From: Kaistella pullorum
Lineage (GTDB): Bacteria > Bacteroidota > Bacteroidia > Flavobacteriales > Weeksellaceae
Reading direction: 5' to 3'
DNA: 64,000 nucleotides
Assembly (NCBI RefSeq): GCF_014837035.1
Contig: NZ_JACSPS010000003.1
Location: 62,001 to 126,000, forward strand
Each line of letters begins with the position of its first letter. Position 1 is the stretch's first letter. The position numbers were made by a program, and so were the translations under genes. The notes beneath the pieces are model-generated. The model was not told the origin of the DNA and ran no database searches. It saw nothing but the letters and a program-made list of their open reading frames with translations. Shown here one piece after another: positions 43,482 to 51,743 of this stretch.

Positions 43482-44066
43482 TTAGATCTCATCTGAATCA
43501 TCATCATCGAATGTATCATCATCGAAATCGTCTTCGTCGTCATCGAAACTGTCATCATCCTCATCCGGAAAACCTGTAGCCGCGAACTCCTCTTCGAAAC
43601 TTCCAAACTCATCATCCATCAAAGGCATGGCCGAGTTTTTAGATCTTTTCGCGCCCGATTTACTTGGTGCTTTCAGTGGCATATTTCCGAAACGGAAAAC
43701 GGTAATAGGATAATTAACAGCCGGCTTTTCATCAATGATTTCTACCAGTTCCAGAAAAAACTCCCACAGATCCATGAAACCGTACTGGAAGTGCACTTTG
43801 TCGCCTACTTTTTCGAAAGCTTCCTTGACATACACATCAGACATGATCTCGCCGTCACCGTCGTCACTCATATCCTCCAGCGGCACGGTCTTCATCACCA
43901 TGCCTTCTTCATCCAGAATATTAAAAAGCGACAGGTCTTCGCCCATCAGCGTGAAAGCGCTTTTTATGCCGAGATGTAAATTCCAGAGTGTTTGTTTATC
44001 CTTGATTTCAATATCCCTGAAGATATCGTCTTTGGTGTCTAAAATTATGCGGATTTTATAAACCAT
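43482..44066 (-). CDS. pRiA4b ORF-3-like protein with acidic low-complexity tail
   Basis: 194 residues. Residues 1-140 follow the pRiA4b ORF-3/IS1096 passenger (TnpR-like) fold: YKIRIILDTKDDIFRDIEI, LWNLHLGIKSAF, then GDKVHFQYGFMDLWEF. No recombinase residues or IS ends are seen, so this is a stand-alone chromosomal copy. The last ~45 residues are almost entirely D/E/F (DDDSFDDDEDDFDDD), an unstructured acidic tail that might bind basic proteins or DNA-binding partners. Function unknown. Confidence 0.82.
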   Translation of the reverse strand: MVYKIRIILDTKDDIFRDIEIKDKQTLWNLHLGIKSAFTLMGEDLSLFNILDEEGMVMKTVPLEDMSDDGDGEIMSDVYVKEAFEKVGDKVHFQYGFMDLWEFFLELVEIIDEKPAVNYPITVFRFGNMPLKAPSKSGAKRSKNSAMPLMDDEFGSFEEEFAATGFPDEDDDSFDDDEDDFDDDTFDDDDSDEI

Positions 44067-44098
44067 TTTTGCTTTTAATTTGGGTAATTGTTAGGTTG

Positions 44099-44126
44099 CA
44101 AATATAAAACAATTGGGTGCCGTCAA
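44099..44126 (-). promoter_or_regulatory. Promoter of the pRiA4b ORF-3-like gene
   Basis: The -7 box TATATTTG (44099-44106) has a TTG at 44124-44126, 17 bases upstream, within the known spacing. The box lies 32 bases before the ATG. Confidence 0.55.
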
Positions 44127-44177
44127 AAAAAATTGCCCAACCTTTTATTAAAAAAAAATTACTTAAATTTTCCACCG

Positions 44178-45212
44178 CTACTGTGCGCTGCGTTCAAGAA
44201 AGAAGGCAAATTTCGTTCCTTCGAGGAAGACGCTTTCTACGGTAATATTCTCGCCGTGCGCCTCCAGAATATGCTTCACAATTGCCAATCCAAGACCTGA
44301 TCCGCCCTCCTTTCGGTTACGGCTGGTTTCCACGCGGTAAAAACGCTCGAAAATTCGCGGCAAGACTTCGGGTTTTATGCCCATACCGTTATCTTCCACT
44401 TTTACGAGCACTTTATTCTTCAGGATGTGCGTGCTGATGATGATTTGCGCTTTGTCACGGTTTGCGTAATAAATTGCATTTGAAATAAGGTTGATCAAAA
44501 CCTGGGAGATCTTTTGTTTATCGGCATTTACGAAGATTTGCGCATTTGACGTCTGTAACTGAACCAGGGCATCTTTGCGCTCGGCTTCAAGGTCGAGCAG
44601 ATCGATGATCTCTTTTATAAGTCCGTTGATTTCAAACCGCGAAATCTGCAGCGAAATCTCCCCATATTCATACTGATTGATCATTTCAAGATCCTGCACG
44701 ATGTTCAGAAGCCGCTCCACAGATTTCTGTATTCTTTCGAGGTATTTGTCACGTATGGCCAGATTTTCTACGCCACCGTCTACCAGCGTCTCCACATATC
44801 CCTGAATGGAAAATAGCGGCGTTTTCAGCTCATGGGAAACATTGCCGACATATTCTTTCCGGTAAGTTTCCATCTCCTTCATGGTGTCGATCTCGGTCGC
44901 GTTCTTTTGGCTTAGCTCGGTAAAGCGCTGCTGCAAATCGTGCAGATTCAGGTTCTCACTCTCCGGCACGATATCTTCGGGTAAAATTGTCGAAATTTCG
45001 CGGATCTGTTTCTTCCCGTATACATTGAAAAGAAAATCAAGGATCACATAATTCAGCACGAAAATAACCACAATACAAGCCGCCAGAGCAAGATAGAAAC
45101 CCTGCAGATCGCGGACCGCCGTACTGTGAGAATAATCGAAAAGCACGGCTACCAGCGACATGGCAACCGTAAGATACAGCGAAGCAAGGAGCGTAAGTCT
45201 GTGAAACTTCAT
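44178..45212 (-). CDS. Sensor histidine kinase, PhoR-like
   Basis: 344 residues from ATG 45212. Two membrane helices (about 5-25 and 38-62) bound a very short outside loop. There is no clear PAS or HAMP domain. The DHp box EYVGNVSHELKTP has His127, followed by the N box (NLISNAIYY), DNGMGI (G1) and GGSGLGLAI (G2). It pairs with the response regulator six bases upstream. The tiny periplasmic part suggests sensing through a partner protein, as PhoR does, rather than direct ligand binding. Confidence 0.92.
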   Translation of the reverse strand: MKFHRLTLLASLYLTVAMSLVAVLFDYSHSTAVRDLQGFYLALAACIVVIFVLNYVILDFLFNVYGKKQIREISTILPEDIVPESENLNLHDLQQRFTELSQKNATEIDTMKEMETYRKEYVGNVSHELKTPLFSIQGYVETLVDGGVENLAIRDKYLERIQKSVERLLNIVQDLEMINQYEYGEISLQISRFEINGLIKEIIDLLDLEAERKDALVQLQTSNAQIFVNADKQKISQVLINLISNAIYYANRDKAQIIISTHILKNKVLVKVEDNGMGIKPEVLPRIFERFYRVETSRNRKEGGSGLGLAIVKHILEAHGENITVESVFLEGTKFAFFLERSAQ

Positions 45213-45221
45213 CAAAAACTT

Positions 45222-45899
45222 TTAAACCACTAATTTATAGCCAATACCTTTCAGCGTCTGAATGGTGCCAATGCCAAGTTTCTCACGCAGGCGGCGAATA
45301 TGCACGTCGATGGTGCGTTCGCCCACGATCACATCATTTCCCCACACTTTTTCGAGGATTTCCTCACGTTTAAATACTTTATTGGTGTTCGAGGCCAGAA
45401 GATAAAGCAGATCAAACTCTTTCTTCGGTAAAAGAAACTGCTGCCCTGCCTTTGAGACGCGGAAGTTGTCTTTATCGATGCTTAGATCGCCGGCGGTCAC
45501 AGTTTGTTTGGCTTCATACACATTTGAGGTAAGTTCAAGCAGCGCATTTACTTTTGAAATAAGAATTTTTGGTTTAATGATTTTCACAATGTAATCATTA
45601 GCGCCAGCCTGAAAACCTGCGAGCTGAGAAAACTCCTCGCTTCGCGCGGAAAGAAATACGATAAGTGTCTTCTGAAGTTCAGGGATTCTCCGCAAATCCT
45701 GGCAGGTTTCTATTCCGTCTTTTTCAGGCATCATCACATCAAGCAGGATCATATCGGGGACGATTTCTTTGGCTTTTCCGATGCCTTCATTGCCGTTTTG
45801 GGCTGTGTAAACATCATATCCCGCTTTTTCGAGATTGTAAGACAGGATTTCGAGAATATCCTGCTCATCATCTATTAACAGTATTTTTTTCTGATTCAT
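45222..45899 (-). CDS. PhoB-like response regulator with an unusual receiver lysine site
   Basis: 225 residues. The receiver has the acidic pocket (DDE, 10-12), phospho-acceptor Asp54 (ILLDVMMP), the switch Ser84 and Lys106. Lys106 is normally followed by proline; here it is isoleucine (VKIIKPK). The OmpR/PhoB winged helix follows (LPKKEFDLLYLLASN ... GERTIDVHIRRLREKLG). It regulates genes together with the adjacent kinase. Divergent placement to a TonB receptor suggests that receptor is a target, possibly a phosphate- or phosphonate-type regulon. That link is inference. Confidence 0.92.
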   Translation of the reverse strand: MNQKKILLIDDEQDILEILSYNLEKAGYDVYTAQNGNEGIGKAKEIVPDMILLDVMMPEKDGIETCQDLRRIPELQKTLIVFLSARSEEFSQLAGFQAGANDYIVKIIKPKILISKVNALLELTSNVYEAKQTVTAGDLSIDKDNFRVSKAGQQFLLPKKEFDLLYLLASNTNKVFKREEILEKVWGNDVIVGERTIDVHIRRLREKLGIGTIQTLKGIGYKLVV

Positions 45900-45917
45900 T
45901 TTAAGACTTTAACCTTT

Positions 45918-45925
45918 CAAAGTTA
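45918..45925 (-). promoter_or_regulatory. -7 box (TAACTTTG) of the two-component operon
   Basis: A reverse-strand TAnnTTTG lies 18 bases before the response-regulator ATG. Confidence 0.5.
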
Positions 45926-46000
45926 GTCAATTTTAGAGGCGATAAAACGCCCAGAAAAATCTTCACAATAAATTAATATGACGCTGATTTTTTTAATAAA

Positions 46001-46022
46001 TATTTAAAAGTTATTTAAAATC
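46001..46022 (+). repeat. Two exact-register 11-base direct repeats, Pho-box-like
   Basis: TATTTAAAAGT is followed at once by TATTTAAAATC. The block before (45990-46000) matches 8 of 11 bases. PhoB-type regulators bind tandem 11-base repeats, and this block lies between a PhoB-like gene and the TonB receptor. AT-richness lowers its weight. Confidence 0.4.
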
Positions 46023-46079
46023 ACCGCAACGCGTTTCGCCACCAGACGACAGACCTTTGCCGTGATAAAACTTTTAAAA

Positions 46080-48686
46080 ATGAAGATCAGCAAACTGAGT
46101 ATTGCAGTTGTTTTCCTTTCTACACCATTTACTTTCGTTTACGCACAGCAGGCAAAAAACGATACGGTTCAAAAAGAGAAAAATATCGAAGGCGTCGTTA
46201 TTCAGGCATCAGGAAACAAAAAGACGGAAACGGCAATTCTGGGTGAACAGAAGAAAGCCATCATCCAGAAACAGGCAATCAGTGCTGCAGAAATCACCAG
46301 AAAAGGAATTTCGAACGTGGCACAGGGATTGACAAAAGTAACCGGAATCACCGCTGTAGAAGGCCGCGGACTTTTCGTAAGAGGCCTGGAAGAGCGATAC
46401 AATACATTGTTGATTAACGGACTGGCTTCGCCATCAAACAACCCATTCCAGAAAATCATCGCGCTGAAGCAGTTTCCGACGGACGTTGTAGGAAAACTGA
46501 ATATATACAAAACTTTCAATTCGAACCTTTACGCGGATTTCGCGGGTGCAACTTTCGATATCGAAACTTTAACGATGGACAAAGCTTTCACTAAAGTTGA
46601 ATTCGGCTTCGGCTATAACACACAAACGACATTTAAAAACTTTAAGGTAAATCCTAACGCTTACACCGCGGCAGGTTACTTAGGTTTTAATTCACAGGAC
46701 CGCCAGTTGCCTTCTCAGGTTAAAGGTTACGTGCCGACGAATTATAATTTCACCCAAAATGAATCTGTAAACTCATTCAAAGACGGCTGGAATGCAGATA
46801 ACATCAAAGCGCTTCCAAATACAAGCATCGGCTTTACGACGGCGCAAAGTTTCAGAATAAGTGATTCAGGAAAACTCGGACTTTTGCTTTCCTTGAATCA
46901 GGGCAGTAAATATGAAATGCTTGAAGGTGATAAAAACCAGTTCATTTCCCTTCAGACGGAAGGAAAGATGAACAATGATCTTCACCGAAAAGAATACACT
47001 TACGAATTGGAATCATCGGCTCTTTTAGGACTTGGCTATAAAGACCGCGGTCTGGATGTCGCTTTAAACGCGATTTTCCTGCAGAATTCTACCAATATGA
47101 TCTCGGATTTCGTGGGTTATAAAGACCAAAAAGTTCAGGATGCGGGCAGACGTTTTTTCCGCGTAGACCAAATGGACCTTTCGAAATTTGCTGATATCCA
47201 ATTGTTGGCAAGTCAGAAAATCGGTGACAGATACGTGATCAAAGCCGGTGGTAGCTGGGTGACAAATAATTTCCAGCAGCCGGACCGTAAAATTTCCGAA
47301 GGTTTCTTAACCGGCGTTCCGAATCAAGTGGAAATGACTTTTGGTGGAAACAACCTGATCCGGCAATATCTTGATGTAAACGGAAAAGATTATTTATCAG
47401 GTTTTGCTGAATATTCCGTGTCCTTGGGTGAAAAGGGTGACAGAAGAAGCTATCCGTGGCAAGTGGCAGTTGGATACAACGGTTTCTTTGACAGACGAAG
47501 CAATTCATACCGATTCATCGCCTCGAACATCGACAATGTACAGCTTAGAACCGTGATTGTAGATATTGACAATCCGCAGCAGACTTACAACGATTATATC
47601 ATGCGCGGCGCATTTCACTTTAAAGAAGAAACCAATGAGAATGATTACCGCTCGCACCTGTACCAGTTTATCAATGCTGGTTACGTAAACCTAAATTTCA
47701 AACCTAATGATTCCTGGGATATCCTGGTCGGCGGACGTGTGGAAAACAATTTGAACATCACCCGCTACAAAGAACAAAGCGATAAGGAATACAATAATCT
47801 TCAGAGAAACCAATATTTCATCCTGCCTTCATTCTCTTTGAAAAAGGCCTTAAACCCGAAATCAAACATCCGTTTCGCGGTAAGCAAGACGATCACAAGA
47901 CCAATTCTTATCGAGTACATGCCGATTACGTACATCAATCCGGATAACGAAAACATCATCGGTAACATCAATCTGAAAAACAGCGAAAACTACAACCTTG
48001 ACCTTAAATACGAGGTCTTCCCAACAAGCAAGGAGCTTTTCGCAGTAAATCTTTTTGCTAAAAGAATCGATCACGCAATTGAAAGAAGTTACACCGCTTC
48101 CGGAAATTCAAATGGTGTGGCGATTACATTCTTTAATGCTAAAAACGCCGTGCTGGCGGGAGCTGAACTTGAAGGAATCTTAGACCTTTCCAGAATTTTC
48201 GAATCGATGTCAAACTGGAGCCTTGGTGCTAATGCGACGTTCATGTATTCAAAGGTTGAACGCAGCGCCGAAGAACTTGAACAGGAAAAACCAGCCAACT
48301 TCAGCGGAAATCTAAAAGACAGACAACTTCAGGGTGCCGCACCGTGGACAGCCAATGCAGATTTAAAGTATGAATTTAAAAATGCCAAAAACTTGCCCCA
48401 CACGTTGTCATTGATTTATAACGTTTCTGGTTCCAAAATATTCACGGTAGGAACCTCCGGCCTTGATCACATTTATGAAAGACCTTTCCATCAACTCGAT
48501 TTTGTGTACAACGCACAACTGACTAAAAACTGGAATATAAAACTCGGCGTTCAGAACATCCTGAACAGTATATACAAATTGGAACAGGGTGACGAAGGGT
48601 ACATTCCTCTGGATGTAAGAACCAACATACATACTGATTATAAGCGCGGTATGACTTTCAACTTCTCGGCGGGCTATATATTCTAA
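46080..48686 (+). CDS. TonB-dependent receptor next to PhoB/PhoR-like system
   Basis: 868 residues from ATG 46080 with a signal peptide (MKISKLSIAVVFLSTPFTFVYA). The plug follows immediately (NIEGVVIQASGNKKTETAIL, LTKVTGITAVEGRGLFVRGL, NIYKTFNSNLYADFAGATFD). The long barrel ends with MTFNFSAGYIF. A GTG at 46062 also opens the frame but lacks support. The receptor and the lipoprotein 25 bases downstream form a unit and may be controlled by the divergent PhoB-like regulator. The cargo is unknown; a phosphorylated nutrient is a guess. Confidence 0.9.
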   Translation: MKISKLSIAVVFLSTPFTFVYAQQAKNDTVQKEKNIEGVVIQASGNKKTETAILGEQKKAIIQKQAISAAEITRKGISNVAQGLTKVTGITAVEGRGLFVRGLEERYNTLLINGLASPSNNPFQKIIALKQFPTDVVGKLNIYKTFNSNLYADFAGATFDIETLTMDKAFTKVEFGFGYNTQTTFKNFKVNPNAYTAAGYLGFNSQDRQLPSQVKGYVPTNYNFTQNESVNSFKDGWNADNIKALPNTSIGFTTAQSFRISDSGKLGLLLSLNQGSKYEMLEGDKNQFISLQTEGKMNNDLHRKEYTYELESSALLGLGYKDRGLDVALNAIFLQNSTNMISDFVGYKDQKVQDAGRRFFRVDQMDLSKFADIQLLASQKIGDRYVIKAGGSWVTNNFQQPDRKISEGFLTGVPNQVEMTFGGNNLIRQYLDVNGKDYLSGFAEYSVSLGEKGDRRSYPWQVAVGYNGFFDRRSNSYRFIASNIDNVQLRTVIVDIDNPQQTYNDYIMRGAFHFKEETNENDYRSHLYQFINAGYVNLNFKPNDSWDILVGGRVENNLNITRYKEQSDKEYNNLQRNQYFILPSFSLKKALNPKSNIRFAVSKTITRPILIEYMPITYINPDNENIIGNINLKNSENYNLDLKYEVFPTSKELFAVNLFAKRIDHAIERSYTASGNSNGVAITFFNAKNAVLAGAELEGILDLSRIFESMSNWSLGANATFMYSKVERSAEELEQEKPANFSGNLKDRQLQGAAPWTANADLKYEFKNAKNLPHTLSLIYNVSGSKIFTVGTSGLDHIYERPFHQLDFVYNAQLTKNWNIKLGVQNILNSIYKLEQGDEGYIPLDVRTNIHTDYKRGMTFNFSAGYIF

Positions 48687-48711
48687 ACCAACATCAAACT
48701 AATTTAATATT

Positions 48712-49932
48712 ATGAAAAAACACATCTTAAATCTTTGGGCGCTGGCCGCAGTTTTAGCGGTGACTTCTTGTACAGTCGAAATCCGCGAAGATGCGGACAT
48801 CAATGGCGGCGGAACCACACAGAATCCCGCAACCGGCGCAGTTCTAAGCGGAACGGGATCACTTTCGGGGACTTTAAAACAGAACACTACCGTGAAGAAA
48901 GGAAATTACACGTTGGAGGGTGTGGTAAAAGTGCCGGAAGGAATTACTTTGACCATCGAGCCAGGTGCAACTTTCACCGCAAAAACTTCCGTGAGCAGTA
49001 GTCTTGTGGTGCTCCAAGGCGGAAAAATTTATGCGGAGGGAACAGCGGCTGAACCGATCGTGTTTACTTCAGACAATAAGAAATCAGGTGACTGGGGCGG
49101 TTTGACGATCTACGGAAACGCACCTATCAAGGCGATAAACGGCGCAGCAAAAGCACTTTCTGAAGACGGAAACAACGTATACTATGGCGGCGACAATCCA
49201 AATGATAATTCTGGTAGTTTAAAATTTGTTAGGGTTGAATATGGCGGAAAGAAAATCGGTGACGGTACTTCTGAGACCAATTCGCTTACTTTTTATTCCG
49301 TCGGTGCCGGAACCACGCTTGAAAACCTTGTGGCATATATGGGAACTGATGATGGTTTCGAATTTTTCGGTGGAACCGTGAGTGCTAAAAACATCGTGTC
49401 TTACGGTAACTACGACGATTCTTTCGACTGGCAGGATGCATGGAGCGGACAAAACAACAGCAGTTGGTACGCTTACCAAACAACGATTGGAAACTTCGGA
49501 ATGGAAATCGAAGCATCCGGAAACGCTGACAACACAGCGCCGAAAATAAACGGGATTACGTTGATCCGCGAAGCCAACACGAAGCCGGAAACAGCAGGTT
49601 CAATTGAAGTTTCCGCAATCCAGTTCAAGAAACACGGAAACGGCATCTTTACTGATGTATATATTGACGGTTATCACGACACAGACGGCAAAAAAGCGTA
49701 CGCTGTATTAATTCAGGACGCTGCTACCGAAGCTGAGCAGGTGAACAAAGGTAAAATCATTGTGCAGCCGGTAAACCATCTTAATTCAAGCAATCTGAAC
49801 ATGTGGGGTTACAGCTACGTCCCGGCCGTGCCGAAAACTTTCACAAGTGATGCCGGCGTAAAAAAAGTAACGCTTACACCCGGAAACTGGGCTACGGTTA
49901 ACGGCGTTGACCTTTTGGCAAAACTTAAATAA
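48712..49932 (+). CDS. Lipoprotein with beta-helix-like fold, partner of the TonB receptor
   Basis: 406 residues. The signal ends in the lipobox AVTSCTVE (Cys20). The rest shows repeating rungs (VVKVPEGITLTIEPGATFTA, VLQGGKIYAEGTAAEPIVF, GDWGGLTIYGNAP, VEYGGKKIGDGTSETNSLTF), as in right-handed parallel beta-helix proteins. It probably sits on the outer face and helps the upstream receptor capture its cargo. I do not recognise a named family. A strong terminator follows. Confidence 0.82.
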   Translation: MKKHILNLWALAAVLAVTSCTVEIREDADINGGGTTQNPATGAVLSGTGSLSGTLKQNTTVKKGNYTLEGVVKVPEGITLTIEPGATFTAKTSVSSSLVVLQGGKIYAEGTAAEPIVFTSDNKKSGDWGGLTIYGNAPIKAINGAAKALSEDGNNVYYGGDNPNDNSGSLKFVRVEYGGKKIGDGTSETNSLTFYSVGAGTTLENLVAYMGTDDGFEFFGGTVSAKNIVSYGNYDDSFDWQDAWSGQNNSSWYAYQTTIGNFGMEIEASGNADNTAPKINGITLIREANTKPETAGSIEVSAIQFKKHGNGIFTDVYIDGYHDTDGKKAYAVLIQDAATEAEQVNKGKIIVQPVNHLNSSNLNMWGYSYVPAVPKTFTSDAGVKKVTLTPGNWATVNGVDLLAKLK

Positions 49933-49955
49933 TTTTCATTCTTCATATCAAACAG

Positions 49956-49984
49956 AAACCACCGCGCTGCGGTGGTTTTTAATT
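49956..49984 (+). terminator. Intrinsic terminator after the receptor-lipoprotein unit
   Basis: A 10-bp stem (49956-49965 with 49969-49978) has a three-base loop and is followed by T-rich sequence. Confidence 0.88.
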
Positions 49985-49997
49985 TAAACAGAAAGAG

Positions 49998-50285
49998 TTA
50001 TTCTTCGTCTTCGTATTGTTCCAGATAATAAGCAAAAGAAAATTCCTCGATTTCGTCTTCTGCGTCTTCAAGCGCCAAAAGCAAATCCTCGAACGTTTCA
50101 AGCTGGTCAACGCTCATATTTACGAACTCGATATGCAGCGGCAATTCCGCAAATCCACTCACGTAATCACTTAACGCATCCAGATTATCACCAAAAAATT
50201 CAGGCAGCGCGGTTTTTTCTTTAAGTTGTGTGTAAAAATCTTCATAATCCCCGATTTCGGTAAAGTCGATGTAAATGGTTTTCAT
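49998..50285 (-). CDS. Barstar-family ribonuclease inhibitor
   Basis: 95 residues. The barnase-binding helix segment ALPEFFGDNLDALSDYVSGF matches the barstar family. Asp36 and Asp40 correspond to barstar Asp35 and Asp39; Tyr29 becomes Phe30 and Trp38 becomes Ser39. The C-terminus is very acidic. It has no signal peptide, so it is cytoplasmic. It lies 15 bases after the barnase-like gene and should neutralise that RNase before export or insertion. Confidence 0.93.
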   Translation of the reverse strand: MKTIYIDFTEIGDYEDFYTQLKEKTALPEFFGDNLDALSDYVSGFAELPLHIEFVNMSVDQLETFEDLLLALEDAEDEIEEFSFAYYLEQYEDEE

Positions 50286-50300
50286 AGTTTATTTAAAGTC

Positions 50301-50855
50301 TTATTGCTTTTGGAAAGTTTTGTAATGATCGTGAGTCAGCCACACATCCCCGTTTTCAGTGAAAACGATGCGGTCTGCATTTCGGCGACCACAAGTGTAA
50401 TTCACGTCTGCCTCAAAATATTGCGCGCCTGTAGGCAAAGTTTTTTCCCTGTTGCTGAATTTATCTCCGCCAATCGCCCTGCCCGGCAAAACATCGCATA
50501 AATTACCTTTTGAAGCCACCCAACCTTTGTTGCGCGCCTCGCCTTTTGTGAGGTAATATTCCGGGAGTTTTTTATGGGTCTGAACAAAGTCAACCACGAG
50601 TTTTTCGGCGGTTAATTCGTCAATTTCTGAGTTGTTGCCAGAAGACTTTGAGGCGGAATTTTCAGAATTATTTTTTTCCGGGCTAAATGTTTCGGAAAAT
50701 TTCTCATTGTTATTTCCGGTAGAATTTCCGTTTGTATAAACCTTTTCTGTATTCCCTTTCTTCTCAATGAGATAATTATCGATGAGATACATCACCAGAA
50801 ACGCCGACAGCATCCCAATGATGAAAAACAGAACCAGTTTTATGCTATGTTTCAT
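50301..50855 (-). CDS. Membrane-anchored barnase-like ribonuclease
   Basis: 184 residues: one N-terminal membrane helix (about 7-27, positive start so the body faces outward), an N/S-rich linker (30-78) and a barnase domain (about 80-184). All catalytic residues align: Lys104, Glu148, Arg158, Arg162 and His177 (barnase K27, E73, R83, R87, H102), in blocks KGEARNKGWVASKGNL, YFEADVNY, GRRNADRI and THDHYKTF. Cys120 and Cys155 match barnase positions 43 and 80 and could form a disulfide. It should cleave RNA outside the cytoplasm or in a target cell. Confidence 0.93.
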   Translation of the reverse strand: MKHSIKLVLFFIIGMLSAFLVMYLIDNYLIEKKGNTEKVYTNGNSTGNNNEKFSETFSPEKNNSENSASKSSGNNSEIDELTAEKLVVDFVQTHKKLPEYYLTKGEARNKGWVASKGNLCDVLPGRAIGGDKFSNREKTLPTGAQYFEADVNYTCGRRNADRIVFTENGDVWLTHDHYKTFQKQ

Positions 50856-50874
50856 TTATTATTTTGACTTAATA

Positions 50875-51666
50875 TTACGATCTCCACTCTTCAGGAATAT
50901 CACACACCGGAATAGGTTGAATCTTGTGCTGTGCCGCGCGGTTCATCTTTGAAAAAATCCGGAAAACCTCAAGATCACGCCCGGAATAATCGGCTTCTGT
51001 TTTTGTTCCCCATTCTTTCTGGATTTTCTCAAGCTCCGGATACGTGGCGCCAATCTGCTGTTCATCGGTTCTTTCCGCATCCCACAAGCCGTCGGTCGGA
51101 ATGGCATTTTTAATGGATTCCGGCAAATCAAGGGAGCGTGCCAGTTCGTAAACTTCAGTTTTATAAAGATCGGCAATAGGGGAAACATCCACGCCGCCAT
51201 CGCCATATTTGGTATAAAATCCGATTCCGAAATCTTCCACTTTATTTCCGGTGCCGCAAACCAGCAGACCATTTATCTGTCCGTAATAATACAGCGTCAG
51301 CATTCTGAGGCGCGCACGCGTGTTCGCAAAAGCCAGCTTCTGGTCGGGAAAATGCGCTTCATCCACCTCGAAAGTGCTGTACAGAGCTTCAAAAGGTTCG
51401 TTGAGGTTTACCGTCATGCCCTGCACGTTCGGGAATTTAGTTTCTAGGAACCTGATGTGCTCCTGAGCACGGTTGATCTGGTCTTCTTTCTGGCGGATCG
51501 GCATTTCTATCGCGAGCAGTTTCAGGCCTGTCATCGCACAAAGCGTAGAAACCACACCGGAGTCTACGCCACCGGAAATGCCGATAACGTAGCCTTTGGC
51601 ACCGGCGTTCTCTGCGTAACCTTTCAGCCAGTTTACTATTTTGTCTGTTATTTTTTGCGTTTGCAT
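50875..51666 (-). CDS. nadE: NAD+ synthase (ammonia-type)
   Basis: 263 residues, without a glutamine amidotransferase domain. The ATP pyrophosphatase loop reads GISGGVDSGVVSTL. Conserved VCGTGNKVEDFGIGFYTKYGDGGVD and PTDGLW are present. It makes NAD from deamido-NAD, ATP and ammonia. nadE divergent from gldB is a stable arrangement in Flavobacteria. The barnase-like gene lies 19 bases downstream on the same strand. Confidence 0.96.
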   Translation of the reverse strand: MQTQKITDKIVNWLKGYAENAGAKGYVIGISGGVDSGVVSTLCAMTGLKLLAIEMPIRQKEDQINRAQEHIRFLETKFPNVQGMTVNLNEPFEALYSTFEVDEAHFPDQKLAFANTRARLRMLTLYYYGQINGLLVCGTGNKVEDFGIGFYTKYGDGGVDVSPIADLYKTEVYELARSLDLPESIKNAIPTDGLWDAERTDEQQIGATYPELEKIQKEWGTKTEADYSGRDLEVFRIFSKMNRAAQHKIQPIPVCDIPEEWRS

Positions 51667-51713
51667 TAGGTGTTGGGTGTTTTGTTAAAGGCTGCCATTG
51701 CTTAAATTTTCGC

Positions 51714-51721
51714 TATTTTTG
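51714..51721 (+). promoter_or_regulatory. -7 box (TATTTTTG) of gldB-gldC
   Basis: It matches TAnnTTTG and ends 22 bases before the gldB ATG, within the 77-base divergent spacer to nadE. Confidence 0.5.
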
Positions 51722-51743
51722 CGTTTAATTCTGTGTAAAAATA

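Noticed and set aside
43482-43640. ATC-type triplet repeats read as a possible CRISPR or satellite array
   Set aside because: They are the codons of the acidic tail of the pRiA4b ORF-3-like protein. There are no regular spacers.
43482-44066. A mobile element suggested by the TnpR-like family name
   Set aside because: No inverted ends, transposase or target duplication were seen. The family is widespread on chromosomes.
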